Source: Tetraselmis striata (Eukaryota; Chlorophyta; Chlorodendrophyceae; Chlorodendrales; Chlorodendraceae). From it: a DNA stretch of 64,000 nucleotides. Numbering within the stretch: the first letter of the stretch is position 1; every line of letters starts with the position of its first letter. Positions 23,223 through 33,470 of the stretch are shown piece after piece. The DNA lies in the NCBI GenBank assembly GCA_006384855.1, contig VCJN01002033.1:1-64000 (forward strand), given 5' to 3'. The notes beneath the pieces were generated by a model, which did not search any database, was not told where the DNA came from, and worked only from the letters and a program-made list of their open reading frames with translations. The position numbers and the translations under genes are program-made.

Positions 23223-23420
23223 TATGGAAAGGCGATTCCGGCGACTTCTACATGAAGGTCATCGCCAAGAAGTTCCGGGGAGTATGGCACTACGGCGTGA
23301 TAACCGGCGTCGTTACCGAGTGGGTGTTGGAGGACTACGGCGGGGCGACCCAGTGGCGCGCTGTTTTCGAGGACGGGGGCATTGTGGGCCTTCTGCGTTC
23401 AGAGGTGAGTGGGCCCGGCC
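23223..23420 (+). pseudogene. Tudor-like segment within the same unit
   Basis: The frame starting at about 23223 reads VIAKKFRGVWHYGVITGVV and, about 15 residues later, QWRAVFEDGGIVGLL. This fits the barrel pattern K-F-x-G-x-W-x-x-G-x-V ... W-x-x-x-x-D-G seen in Tudor-like repeats of algal and stramenopile proteins. The preceding frame ends at TGA 23222, one base away, so a frameshift or a splice separates the two. A GTGAGT donor-like site follows at 23405. Role unknown; chromatin binding is only a guess. Confidence 0.35.
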
Positions 23421-23589
23421 TGCGTGCTGGTGGCACCACTCAACTGCGGTTGTATGGAATCACACGCACCCGCCCGGTCGGCGTGGCAGGTTGTGGAGGC
23501 TATGACGGCTGCCCATGAGCACCCCCCTGTGGATGCGGACGGGGAGGCTCGCTTGGTAACCGTCCATGAAGGCGATGACTTGTCCAGTG

Positions 23590-24300
23590 AATCACGCACC
23601 TTGCCCGGCGTGCGGTCAACACAACCCGGCTGGCGGAGGCCAAGCAGAACACTGGCTGCCATGGCGTGTGCCATGTGCATGTGGTCCGGGGCTATGTCAG
23701 CATGGTCAACCTCTTCCCCCTCGCGCCGTTCCACCTGTTTTTTTTTGGCTTGGGAAGGGACTTCTGGAGGAAATTTGTCACCGTGCAGGGCCACATTGGA
23801 TTCCGAGCTATGAAGCAGGAAGACCGGCGCCAGGCTTTAGTCCCGATACCCAGCAACTTTGAACGCGGGTTGCGCCCTTCGTTTGCAGTGTCCAAGAATC
23901 GAAAGGTAAACCCCTCCCCCCCCCCCCCCCCCCCCCCCCGGGCGTGGGCGTGGGCGTGGGCGTGACGGCATTCCCCTCCGTGACTGCAGGGTCAGGCAAG
24001 GTGACGGTGCAGCCCGGCTGGGTCATGGAGGACTGCTTGCACCACATGGAAACGTTTTCCATTCTTAACGCCGGTCCGCTCCTCGAGGAGGCCCGGGTGA
24101 AGGCGATCATGCCCGAGAAGGAGCTCGCGTCCCCAGCGGTGGTGCGTTCGGTGTCACGACTGGCGGTGCTTGGGCACATGTACAAGCGCCTGCAAGGAGC
24201 TGCGTGGTTCGTCACGCGGTGGGGGTTGCAGAATGTGGTGACGGAGGAGGACGGCCCCGAGCGCAAGGCGCAGGTGGACGCGCTCACTAGGGAGGGGAGG
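23590..24300 (+). pseudogene. Transposase-like exons (EDWLH-type C-terminal region)
   Basis: Two exons are visible. The first (to about 23907) reads TGCHGVCHVHVVRGYVSMVN, then APFHLFFFGLGRDFWRKF and PIPSNFERGLRPS. The intron begins GTAAACCCC, contains the C-run 23911-23938 and a GGGCGT repeat, and ends TGACTGCAG at 23989. The second exon reads QPGWVMEDCLHHMETFSIL and RLAVLGHMYKRLQGA. The layout (H-x-x-x-G-x-x-x-D-F-W, then IPS-x-F, then W-x-MED-x-L-H-x-x-ETFS) resembles the end of transposase-type proteins of large plant and algal DNA transposons. It runs without a stop into the minisatellite. Confidence 0.42.
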
Positions 24301-24312
24301 ACTCGATACCCA

Positions 24313-24775
24313 GCGCGGCGCCAAGGCGCGGCGGCCGGGGCAGCGCGGCGCCAACGCACGGCGGCCGGGGCAGCGCGGCGCCAACGCGCGGCGGCCGGGG
24401 CAGCGCGGCGCCAAGGCGCGGCGGCCGGGGCAGCGCGGCGCCAAGGCGCGGCGGCCGGGGCAGCGCGGCGCCAAGGCGCGGCGGCCGGGGCAGCGCGGCG
24501 CCAAGGCGCGGCGGCCGGGGCAGCGCGGCGCCAAGGCGCGGCGGCCGGGGCAGCGCGGCGCCAAGGCGCGGCGGCCGGGGCAGCGCGGCGCCAAGGCGCG
24601 GCGGCCGGGGCAGCGCGGCGCCAAGGCGCGGCGGCCGGGGCAGCGCGGCGCCAAGGCGCGGCGGCCGGGGCAGCGCGGCGCCAAGGCGCGGCGGCCGGGG
24701 CAGCGCGGCGCCAAGGCGCGGCGGCCGGGGCAGCACGGCGCCAAGGCGCGGCGGCCGGGGCAGCGCGGCGCCAAG
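24313..24775 (+). repeat. 30-bp GC-rich minisatellite, about 15 units, in frame
   Basis: The unit GCGCGGCGCCAAGGCGCGGCGGCCGGGG plus CA (30 bp) is repeated about fifteen times with almost no divergence. The changes are CAACGCACG and CAACGCGCG in the first units and CAGCACGGCG near the end. The period is a multiple of three, and the plus frame reads a decapeptide RRQGAAAGAA repeated through 23944-25005, joining the transposase-like exon to the shared 3' segment. The opposite strand is also open (APRCPGRRAL). The near identity points to recent expansion or to polymerase/assembly slippage. Confidence 0.9.
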
Positions 24776-25372
24776 ACAGCGCATACAGCGGAATCGGCGG
24801 AAAGGGATGCATTACAAGTTGTGGACGGCAGGCGCTGAAAACTATGCGGTCATGCCGCAACAACCCCAGCACTGGCTTCTGGATACCTCTGATCTGGCTG
24901 GCGGCGGCGGGCTGCGGGATGCAGGGCCGCATGACTGAGGTGGCGGTGCTGGTGAGCCCGGAGAGTCTGCATGCGGCGGAGGCGGCGCAGCCGCATAGGC
25001 ACTAGACAATGCTCTGAAGCGAGCCCCAATTGTCTGCCCAGCGCCTGCCCCAATGTAACGCACCAGCTTGGCAGCAATTGGCAGCTCTTTTGCCCCCCTC
25101 CACCCCACAGACACACTACCAATACCAGTTTCTCATCCCGGCGGGCAGTTGATGCGTATACCCAGGCTTGTGCGTCCGCGGTGCGGGGGGGGGGGGGGGG
25201 GGGGGGGGGGAATCACTATAGCTAAGCTAGTGATGTGAGATATGAGTGCAGCAACAGATATTGTGCAAGATATGATACGATGGCATGCAAGCGGGTCCCC
25301 GCTCTTCCACTTTCATTGGCCCTGCTCCCTCTTGCCCCGCCCCCGGTGCCCTTTAGCTGCTCTCAGCATCCC
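24776..25372 (+). repeat. Dispersed repeat, copy 2 (transposon 3' end)
   Basis: It matches 8183-8785. The coding part reads RIQRNRRKGMHYKLWTAGAE, AVMPQQPQHWLLDTSDLAGG and stops after RDAGPHD; this ending is probably the ancestral one. The 3' part ends at CTGCTCTCAGCATCCC, beyond which the two loci differ. A 26-nt G-run lies at 25185-25210. Confidence 0.8.
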
Positions 25373-25375
25373 GAG

Positions 25376-25691
25376 TGGGATGGGCGGGGCAGCGGTTGCT
25401 ACCGAGTGAGGCGTAGCATCGTTTGCAGTAGCAACGCAGCCTTTCCGGTGTGACGCCGCCTGGATGTAACCCAGCAGTACGCGCAAAGTGCAAGTGCAAG
25501 CTGCTGATGGCGGGGATCTCGCGCGCGGGGGGGGGGGGGGGGGGGGGGGGGGCAGCGGCTGTGGGATAGGCGGGGCAGCGGTTGCTACCGAGTGAGGCGT
25601 AGCATCGTTTGCAGTAGCAACGCAGCCTTTCCGGTTGCATAGTGTGACACCGCTTGGATGTAACCCAGCAGTACGCGCAAAGTGCAAGTGT
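25376..25691 (+). repeat. Duplicated 122-130 bp segment
   Basis: 25376-25497 and 25561-25691 share GTGGGAT(G/A)GGCGGGGCAGCGG through TAACCCAGCAGTACGCGCAA. The second copy has 8 extra bases (TTGCATAG). A G-run (25528-25551) lies between the copies. Confidence 0.85.
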
Positions 25692-25732
25692 TACACGTCC
25701 GTGTGCCCCACCCAATGACATTGCGCCCGACC

Positions 25733-26110
25733 TCACTGACGGCATGTCTCGCTCTCCTTCAGCTCCTGGGCCGTCCGCCGCCTCACCCTGCGCACCCTAC
25801 CAGCCGCGCGTGCCTTCTCGGAAGCCTCACACACGGCGGCGCGAGTCGCGTCGTGGAACGCGTCCCTGACATGGCGGAACTCCGCCCTCACCGTGGCCGT
25901 GGTCGGGCAGAGGACTGCCCGCTGATGGGTCGCCATGCATGGGTACTTGGGGCCGCACAAAGCCGGGGTGCCGTCGCAGCAACACTCCCAGTCCGTCCGT
26001 TGGCCGCAGTCCACGCATGACGGGCGTCCGGCCAGGACACGCACATGATAGTGCATGTGGCCGCCTCCCGCCACTGCTCGTAGTGCTCCGGTCAACATGG
26101 CGACGAGCAA
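25733..26110 (-). pseudogene. Cys/His-rich zinc-binding ORF, piggyBac-C-terminus-like
   Basis: The minus frame gives SCVDCGQRTDWECCCDG, LCGPKYPCMATHQ, then a helical basic tail ending ELKESETCRQ. The spacing C-X2-C-X7-C ... LC-X5-C-X3-H is like the Cys-rich end of piggyBac-type transposases, which binds the transposon ends. No DDD catalytic region was found upstream on this strand in the 26-27 kb interval. This is an isolated domain or a remnant, and the assignment is by spacing only. Confidence 0.3.
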
Positions 26111-27230
26111 GTCGGCATGTCCCGCAGGTGGCTGCGGGGCGGGTGGCGCGAGCGCAGCCTCGCTCGCCTCGACAACTCACTCAGCCCGATCAGTCGCCTC
26201 GACCACGGCCTCCTCCGCCTCCTGACGCGGCGCACCAGGCGCATCATCGTCGCCTGGCAGGGCGTCCCCCCCGCAACGGCGCCGTCGGCGGTGGCCGACG
26301 CCGTCGTGGCGGGGTGTTGTGAGGAGGTGGCCCTAGACATAGGTGGGGCCGGCACCGCCATGTGTTGCTCCACATGCGGTGCGGTTCCTGACGCGACAGC
26401 TCCGTCGCACCAGTACCGGCGCCGGCACCCCACGCCTGCTGGGATTACCACCAACCGGCATGTTTCCTTTGGGAGGCGGTTCATCCGCGTCGGAGGTGAG
26501 CGGCGGTGCCTGTGTGGGTGTGAATACTGCCCGGCCATTAGGGCTCCCGCCGCCTGCCGCTCCGCCGACCCAAGCCGCGGCGTGTGCTGCGCCCCGCATA
26601 GTCGCCTCGAATATAATATACATGACGCGGGGACGGGGGGGGGGGGGGGGGGGGGGGGGGGATTCGTGCGTTTCGTATGTCGGCGGAAAGGCGTGCGAAG
26701 CTGCGGCTGGCGAAGGTGGTGGAAATAAGCGTGGCGGCGTCGGCGGCGTATTACCGTGCGTGCATGCGTGCGCAACCCCGCGGCAGCAAGCGCCGGACTC
26801 GGCGTGTGCCGGCGGCAGAGCTGCGAAGCCATGGACACGGTACGGGATGCCAAGTCTGGCTAAGCAACTGCCGAGGCTGGCGGCTTAACCCCCATGTCCG
26901 GCGGTTAAGGGACGGAAAGTGCGTAGAAGTTGATCGGCAAAGCGGGCATATAAGCCTGGCTGTGCTAGGTTCCTATTAAGTAATGGCGGTTTGTGCTAAG
27001 TAATTCGTAGGGGTGGACCATGCAGCGCAGGTAGGGGGCGGTATAAATGAGGCCGGGCACATATACTGCTCCACGAAACGACACTGTCGCACGTGTAGTT
27101 GAATAGACGCCCCCCCCCCCCCCCCCCCCCGCCGGGTCGGCCCGCCGGGTCGGCCCGCCGACCCGCCACGGCATGTAATATCTGTCATGCATCGCCGGGG
27201 TATGTGTGAGTGGATGCCCCGCCGCCACAC

Positions 27231-27263
<33 letters not shown>

Positions 27264-27356
27264 TTTACACTTGTGCACTCATTAAGTTTGGGCTGGTTTC
27301 GGAGCAGTACATGTACGTATGTATATACATACAATGGAACGTAGGACCTGCGCGGA
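26111..27356. other. Non-coding, with three homopolymer runs
   Basis: No supported gene; long ORFs in several frames over 26117-26890 are products of high GC. G-run at 26636-26661, C-runs at about 27109-27130 and 27231-27262. A short tandem GTCGGCCCGCCGG lies at 27133-27160. Confidence 0.4.
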
Positions 27357-27370
27357 AAGAGGCGGGGCTG

Positions 27371-28145
27371 GCGGAGTGCGTTGGGGGTGCGTAGAGTAGC
27401 GTGTTGGTGAGATTCGGGGTGCATCGGACGCCGGATGCCCATCCACCCAGCGTAAAAGACGCGTACGTAATATTCACACTATATATATTCACACGCAAAT
27501 GTGTGAAAACCGGACATTCCGTGCCGGATGGGTGGGAATACGGCGTCCGATGCAGCCAAAACCCCAGGGACACGCTATTCTATGCACCGCCAATGCACTC
27601 CGCCAGCACCGCCTCATTCTCTGTCGATTTCGAAAACGCCTTCACATTATCCACCGCTAATTGCAATTGCCACCGTGTAATGTTGTCACGATGTGCGCAC
27701 ACAACAACACTTACTACCGGTTCCGACGCGGATGGAGGCGAGGCTTGCGGAGTGCGTTGGGGGTGCGTAGAGTAGCGTGCTGCAAATAATTGGGGTGCAT
27801 CGGACGCCGGATGCCCATCCACCCGGCGTAAAAGACGCGTAATATTCACACTTTATTAACACACAAATGTGTGAAAACCGGACATTCCGTGCCGGATGGG
27901 TGGGAATACGGCGTCCGATGCAGCCAAAACCCCAGGACCACGCTATTCTATGCACCGCCAATGCACTCCGCCAGCACCGCCTCATTCTCTGTCGATTTCG
28001 AAAACGCCTTCACATTATCCACCGCTAATAATTGCAATTGCCACCGTGTAATGTTGTCACGATGTGCGCACACAACAACACTTACTACCGGTTCCGACGC
28101 GGATGGATGCGAGGCTTGCGGAGTGCGTTGGGGGTGCGTAGACTA
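27371..28145 (+). repeat. Tandem duplication, period about 371-376 bp
   Basis: GCGGAGTGCGTTGGGGGTGCG starts at 27371, 27747 and 28118. The two full units share GGTGCATCGGACGCCGG, CCGTGCCGGATGGGTGGG and CTATGCACCGCCAATGCACTC and differ by a few small indels (the stretch around ACGTAATATTCAC). A third unit is cut after about 25 bp. No ORF is conserved in register. Confidence 0.88.
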
Positions 28146-29858
28146 GCGGGAGACTAGATGCATTGTCGCTTATTTACAAGCACGGGCGGTGCTGCCAGAC
28201 CTGATCGTCTACGGCCGATATAATATTCACACTAAATTAACATCGGTGCACACCGCCGCACACCGCCGCACACCGCCGCACACCGCTGCGCGCGCACATT
28301 CGTCGCACACATTATCCCGGATTCACTCGCCGAATCCATTACGCCGTGCTACTTCAACAATAAACATTGCGAAATTACACCGACACAATGCCGCACCGAC
28401 TAGCTCTTGACAATACGTGCATATAAATAGTAGTGGCGCGCTGCTCCTCGCCTCCGATGTGTCGTTGACTGCTGCGGAAGGCGGTCGTCGACTGGGTGTT
28501 AGTTTCTCCACCTCGGCCGCCCCCCCCCCCCCCCCCCCCCCCCCGCCCCCCCCCCCCCCCTTCACCGCTCACAGCGCCATGGCCGACCTCGCCCCCCCGG
28601 GCAAACGTGGGCGGCGAGCCTTGTTGTCTCGCGTGTCCGCGCCGCCGGCATCGAGGAGGACGAGAAAGACATGAGGAAACGCGTGACAAGGTGGGCGCGC
28701 AACAAAACACTCCATCCTCCACATTAGCACGCACCCACTCGTGGCTAACTTGTGCCGCGCGCAGGTTCGTCCGGGAGCGCCGTTAAGGCCCACCTCAACG
28801 CCAAGGCTTCCACAGTGCCAGCGGCGCAACTCGTGGTGGCCGAGGAGGCCGCATCCTCAGCCGCTTAAAGGCGAAACGATTGTGGCTTGTTGTGGGTGTC
28901 TGGGCACAGGGGGCGTCCCGACGCGAAGGTAAGGAAGCTCATGGCGGCGTCGTCGACGGCACAGCCTCCCGGGGTGGTGAAGACACTGACGGATGACAAG
29001 AAGCGGAAGAGGCCAGTGAAGAAACGCCGAGGTAAGAAACTGACGGTCGCGGAGTCGGAGGCGGAGTCGGAGGCGCAGGCGGAGGCGGAGGCGGAGGCGG
29101 AGGCGGAGGCAGCGAGATCGTCGAAGCGGAGGGTCCCGCGGGCACGCAAGAACAAGAACAAGCAGTAGCCCCCGCCCCCTTACCCCCCCCCCCCCCCCCC
29201 CCCCCCCAGGCGGGAGCGGCTGGCGGCGAGGGGGGGCGGGGGGGGGCGGGGCGGGCGTGGTCCCCCCGCCCCCGCACACCCCCCCCCCCCCCCCCCCCCC
29301 CCGCCGGGCCACATCCCCCGATGGCAGCTGTCGCGAATATTGTAATTCAATCATTCTTCGGCAAACCGCTGCCTGCCCCCGCCCTCCCCCTCGCGAATAT
29401 TTATGTAACGTGAGCACTCTTTGGCAAAACATGGCAGCCAAACCGCCCATCTGATGACCTTTGATCGGACGGCTGGCAGGCCCGTTCAGCAGTACTAGCT
29501 ATAATGTACACAAAATTCCCCAGTGTTACCAAATACGTACGGCTGCGATTTGCGCTCCCATGTACTAATAGTCGTAGTTATCCACAGGACGACTAGGGTT
29601 CGTACTCGATACCCGGTACCGGCGTAATAAATATATCGCGTACTACCCGGTACTACACGGACAACCTTGTACCTTGTACGTCAGTGCCATGTACGCTTCA
29701 CCGGGCTGGTACGACTACCAGAATGATGACAAAAAGGATTTATCGCCCGCCGGCAATAACGCCGGATGTACTCGCACGTAACTGGATGGACGTGCCGCCA
29801 CCAGCAGCAGCCTTCACGGATAAATAATAGTCGCTAGTAGTAGTGCTTCGTCACCTGT
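28146..29858. other. Non-coding with short tandem repeats and C-runs; one small basic ORF
   Basis: 28243-28290 is (ACACCGCCGC)n. C-runs lie at 28520-28560 (interrupted by a single G), 29183-29207 and 29280-29302. An ORF at 28941-29168 reads MAASSTAQPPGVVKTLTDDK, then lysine-rich, then (EA)n from a GGCGGA repeat at 29061-29110, ending KNKNKQ. It could be a nuclear or transposon accessory peptide but has no recognisable family. Confidence 0.35.
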
Positions 29859-30686
29859 ATGTCACATCTGAATCTCACAGTGTGTGGCGTGGCACACCGT
29901 GCACAAGCGGTGCAAGGACATGCAGACAATGCGCATGCGGCAATGGATGCGATGGACCTCATCGGGCTATCAAGCGGAGAGGTGAACGTGCAGAGTAGGA
30001 AGAGCAAGGCCATCACCAAGGCAGATCTCCCTGCCCTCAGCGGGCATGAGGTGCAGAAGATGCTGGAGGGCCGCCGCCAGCTTGTGCTTGACGCCGCGAT
30101 ACCTGCGTCACATGCTGGCAGAGTCAAGATTCTAGCGGTGTGCGAGAAGTACGACGGCACATCAGCAACATTGAGTGCAGACCCTGGCGGCCTAACGGCT
30201 GACGGGCTGGCAGCAGCCAAGAAGCTGTGGACAGCTACGGAGATGTTCTTCGCAGCCTTCAAGGACACCGCGACAGCACATGACATCACTCCGTACATGC
30301 ATGAAGATGCATGCCACTTTCCCCGATGGATGGAACTGCATGGCAACCTTGACGCGCTGAGCGCTCAGTGCATGGAGCACTGCAACATGGAAATCAAGGA
30401 GAGCTTCCGCAAGGGCAACAACCACCAGCCTCAGCGCCTTCTCAAGTCCGGCAAGGTGGCGCTATGCAAGACTGGCCAAGTTATGAAGCGCAGTACCTTC
30501 ATGGCGCACCACCATGACATGCACAGACCGTCCAGCCCATCATGCACAGCCCCACCTGCCCAAGTCAAAGGCATATGCCATAAAGGCAGAGATGGCAGAG
30601 CAAGCAGCGAAGCAAAGGAGATTGTGGATGCATTATTTACATCTAGTAACCGTGTCCCTTCCCCTTCCCCTTCTCGCTCGTATTGA
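29859..30686 (+). CDS. Unrecognised ORF, possible transposase C-terminal domain
   Basis: Open for 275 codons from ATG 29859. The N-terminal third is rich in charged residues with a leucine/aspartate stretch (AMDAMDLIGLSSGEVNVQ). The middle reads HDITPYMHEDACHFPRWME, then CMEHCNMEIKESFRKGNNHQ. The arrangement T-P-Y-x-H ... H-x-P-x-x-M ... G-x-L ... S ... E ... N ... is like the end of several transposase-type proteins of unknown group, but catalytic residues cannot be assigned. The C-terminus is low complexity (SSNRVPSPSPSRSY). The first 25 bases are the reverse complement of 22198-22222, so the ORF starts inside an inverted repeat. Confidence 0.4.
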   Translation: MSHLNLTVCGVAHRAQAVQGHADNAHAAMDAMDLIGLSSGEVNVQSRKSKAITKADLPALSGHEVQKMLEGRRQLVLDAAIPASHAGRVKILAVCEKYDGTSATLSADPGGLTADGLAAAKKLWTATEMFFAAFKDTATAHDITPYMHEDACHFPRWMELHGNLDALSAQCMEHCNMEIKESFRKGNNHQPQRLLKSGKVALCKTGQVMKRSTFMAHHHDMHRPSSPSCTAPPAQVKGICHKGRDGRASSEAKEIVDALFTSSNRVPSPSPSRSY

Positions 30687-30741
30687 ATTTACCACAGACA
30701 ATTTGTAACGTGAGCGGCGGGTGCTCGGCTCACCCCCGCCC

Positions 30742-32101
30742 TCAGCCCCCCGCGCGCCCCCCCCCCCTTCCCCCCCCCTTCCCCCCCCCCTCACCGATGT
30801 TGCTCGCCTCGCCTCCCGCTTGCATCGCTGTTCCATGCTCTGCCTTCCTCTGCATGTCGTACTTCTTCACATCAGGCCAACAGTTTGCCGCATCCCAGCC
30901 GTCAATGCGGTCGTAGCTTTCAAGGTGGCGCCGATGTGGGCTGCTTGGCGTTGTATAGTTACCTCCGCTGGCATTGTCTGAGGAACCCGCTGACTCTCGC
31001 TCCGTGCGCTCTTGCCGCTCCTTAGCGCGTAGCTTCCGAGCGTGCTCACGCAACTCGCGCGCTCGCCATGAGCACACAGTCCGGAACGCCTGCCTCGCTC
31101 TCGCCCGGTGGCCCCTCCCACCGAAATACAGAGCCACCTATCTGTCCGGGAAGGGGTGGCGGAATGGATGCGCTACATCAGAGCGTCGTAGTCCCAACCC
31201 AGCCCAGCTCAACCCAGCCCAACACAGAGCGCAGAGCGTCGCTGTCGTCCATCGGTCCCACGTGGTGCATGAAATGCGCCCCGCATAACGCATGCAGATC
31301 GCGCATTGCGTATGCTTTGGGATCATCAAAGGTAGGGAGGGAGGGCCATGCCTTTGGATCACTTGGGTCCATTTAGTAGTTGCAAGTCGGTGTCCTCCTT
31401 CGCTGCCACCACTCCGGGGTGGAGATACACAGTCCCCTTCACTACCTTCAGCTTGTTGCCATGGCCCCGGAATGGCTCTCCCTTCACTTCTAGGGACTAA
31501 GGGTACAACGTGAGCACGATGTCCCCATATCGGTCATCCTGACCCCACCGTGCGCTCCCCGCTTCACCTGCTGCTCCTCGCGTGCATCAGCCCGTGCCTT
31601 CTTCTCAAGCCGCATGTGATTGCGAACCTTCAGCGGCCCGCATTGCACGTCTTTGAAGACGGCGACCGACTCGACTCCCTCGTGAAAGGTGGTCATGTAT
31701 CTGGCCTTCTTGCTCCCGCTGCTTGTTGTGACGCGGACCTTTTGCCACATATATATTCGGTCGCTCGTGCCTCGCAGACCGAGATAAGGAGGTCCGTTGG
31801 CACGCCGCGAAAGGTCGTTGTCGCGGGGCTTCAAGCCTCCCCGCCTGTGGTGGTTGTTCAACGCGGCCGTACATATTGCCTCGGTCACCGCCGAGACCTG
31901 CGCCTCCTCGCCTAACACTGCCAGTGCGTCTACTGCGGCTGACTTGCCACACTGCCGGCAGAATTCGGAGGCGGCGGGCTGGTTGGGCCCGAAATGGCCA
32001 AAACGCACCGAGCGCAGTTCTCCCGCCGAGCCATACCGTTGGGGCGCTGCGTCGGCGCGACGGGTTTTCAGCCCCCTACCCCATGTAGCATAGACGGACA
32101 A
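30742..32101 (-). pseudogene. Unrecognised transposon-like coding region
   Basis: Minus-strand pieces look coding and lie in order. 32101-31490 includes FGHFGPNQPAASEFCRQCGK, LNNHHRRGGLKPRDNDLSRR and RIYMWQKVRVTTSSGSKKAR. A second frame at about 31480-31375 gives VKGEPFRGHGNKLKVVKGTV and YLHPGVVAAKEDTDLQLLNG. 31372-31178 gives KAYAMRDLHALCGAHFMHHV. 31137-30742 is basic, then glycine-rich. They are joined by frameshifts or short introns. Nothing matches a family I can name. It sits between the 29.9-kb ORF and the right end of the nested insert and may be another part of the same element. Confidence 0.4.
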
Positions 32102-32540
32102 TGCGAGAGAACATCGGAGTAACTCAAAAATTCGCCACGATAACGACCTCAGCTTCCCCTCTCTCTAGCGATATCGGGTCCGTGTCGGGTGGGATCGGTG
32201 CCGAGATGTCTCCGATTTTGTTTGGCGTGGGTGGGCTGCGGTGAGTGAGTGGGCAAAAAGGGCGGCATCCATACCTGATGCGGCCGAGTGCGCAGCCGGT
32301 GTTGACCATTGTGGGCGCCACCTGCCCGACCACCGCCCGTTATGTGTACCCAAAGGATAAGTTCGCGCTCCGGGGGTCGTGATGCGCATAATCTGCGCGC
32401 ACTGGCGGCGAGCGCGCTATGTGCATCTCGGGGTGGGTGAGGGAGTTTGCTGTATGCTGGACGCGCGCCGCGCGCGGCCCGTATAAAGCATTCTCGTATA
32501 TGAATAGTCCGCGCGCGATATCCCGGTACTGGTACGCCCT

Positions 32541-33470
32541 GTGATGTTTTCTGAACGTCGGAGTCTTTGATACGGAGTTGGTGATAGCCTAGTGCAAGGT
32601 CAAGAGCTGAGTAAACTGCAACGCCGGAGAGCACATATAGTAGCATGTCAGCGTATGAAATTGGGAATTCTATGGGGCGCGTATATTTATTTTGCTGCCG
32701 ATAATCGATGCACATGCGCAGGCCACCATTGCATTTTCGGGCGAACATGACGGGTGCGGCGTAAGGTGAGAACGGCTCTCTAATAAAGCCTTTCTCATTT
32801 AACTGCTTTTTAAATTCGTCCAACTCGGCAGGGGCTAGGCGTTATATTTTGCCGGATGGTACATGGGCATCGGGGAGTAGGGGTATTTCGAAATCAAAGC
32901 CCGGGCGGGGTCGCGGGAGGCAGTCCAATAATGGTTGGCAAACACTTCTGTGGAAGGGAACGGATTAAGTAGAAGGGAGCGAATTTGTTGGGTATACTCG
33001 GCAGACTGGTCGGTAGTAACACTGGCGATACAACAAGCTACGGAACGGGCAGTAGTGTGTTCCATGGCGTCGTACTCGCGCAGCACGGCACAAAAGAATA
33101 CGGTGTCGGAATCTTTTACAAGTATCTCACGAGCCATAGTGTGGCGTGAACTACGTCGACGTTACTTGAGCGAGGTTCAATAGGGCATGTCACGGTGCGT
33201 CCGTCGGAGAACGTGAGCGAACCGGTGGTCCAATTTATATTTGGGTTATGGTTTTTGAGAATGGAAAGGCCGAGGACGGCGTCGAAGTTATTCTGTAAGG
33301 AGGTTATAACAAACTCGACGTTTGCTTCATATCCATTTAATCCTTAAATAGAGTAATAATGACTGTGACGCCATAGGTGTCATACGGCCGTCTGCCATAA
33401 TAGTACGCATTTTATTTTTTAGCGGCGCGGTAGTAAATTTGCGCAGGCGGACGAAGGCCTCGTCAATAAA
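32541..33470 (-). pseudogene. pol: gypsy Pol, 5' part of reverse transcriptase
   Basis: In element order the segment reads PRPGFDFEIPLLPDAHVPSG (about 32900-32850, with one stop), AELDEFKKQLNEKGFIRE, PYAAPVMFARKCNGGLRMCI-DYRQQN, and LDLALGYHQLRIKDSDVQKT. These are the first RT blocks of Ty3/gypsy; D in LDLALGYHQ is the first catalytic aspartate. Homology ends at QKT near 32545, where the nested insert begins. Confidence 0.85.

Larger units (their letters stand above)
21288..32531. mobile_element. Compound insertion nested within the gypsy RT
   Basis: The gypsy reading frame stops matching at 32540 and resumes at 21279, and the junctions carry GTACGYCCT on both sides (21279-21287 and 32532-32540), a likely 9-bp target duplication with one change. 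The termini (TGTAGCACCACACCCCC at left, GATATCCCGGTACTG at right) show no obvious inverted repeat. The content is mixed: coiled-coil ORF, BED-like and Tudor-like segments, transposase-like exons, minisatellite, several direct duplications and nine long G/C runs. It is probably more than one insertion stacked, or one large DNA transposon with later additions. Confidence 0.55.

Noticed and set aside
24313..24775. CRISPR-like regular repeat
   Set aside because: The units are contiguous without spacers and the genome is eukaryotic; it is a minisatellite.
24154..24932. Long minus-strand ORFs over 24.15-24.93 kb
   Set aside because: They are products of the 30-bp minisatellite, whose unit lacks stops in most frames.
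26092..26888. Overlapping ORFs of 180-250 codons on both strands
   Set aside because: High GC and a G-run produce proline/arginine/glycine-rich frames with no motif; only the Cys-rich frame at 25733-26110 was kept.
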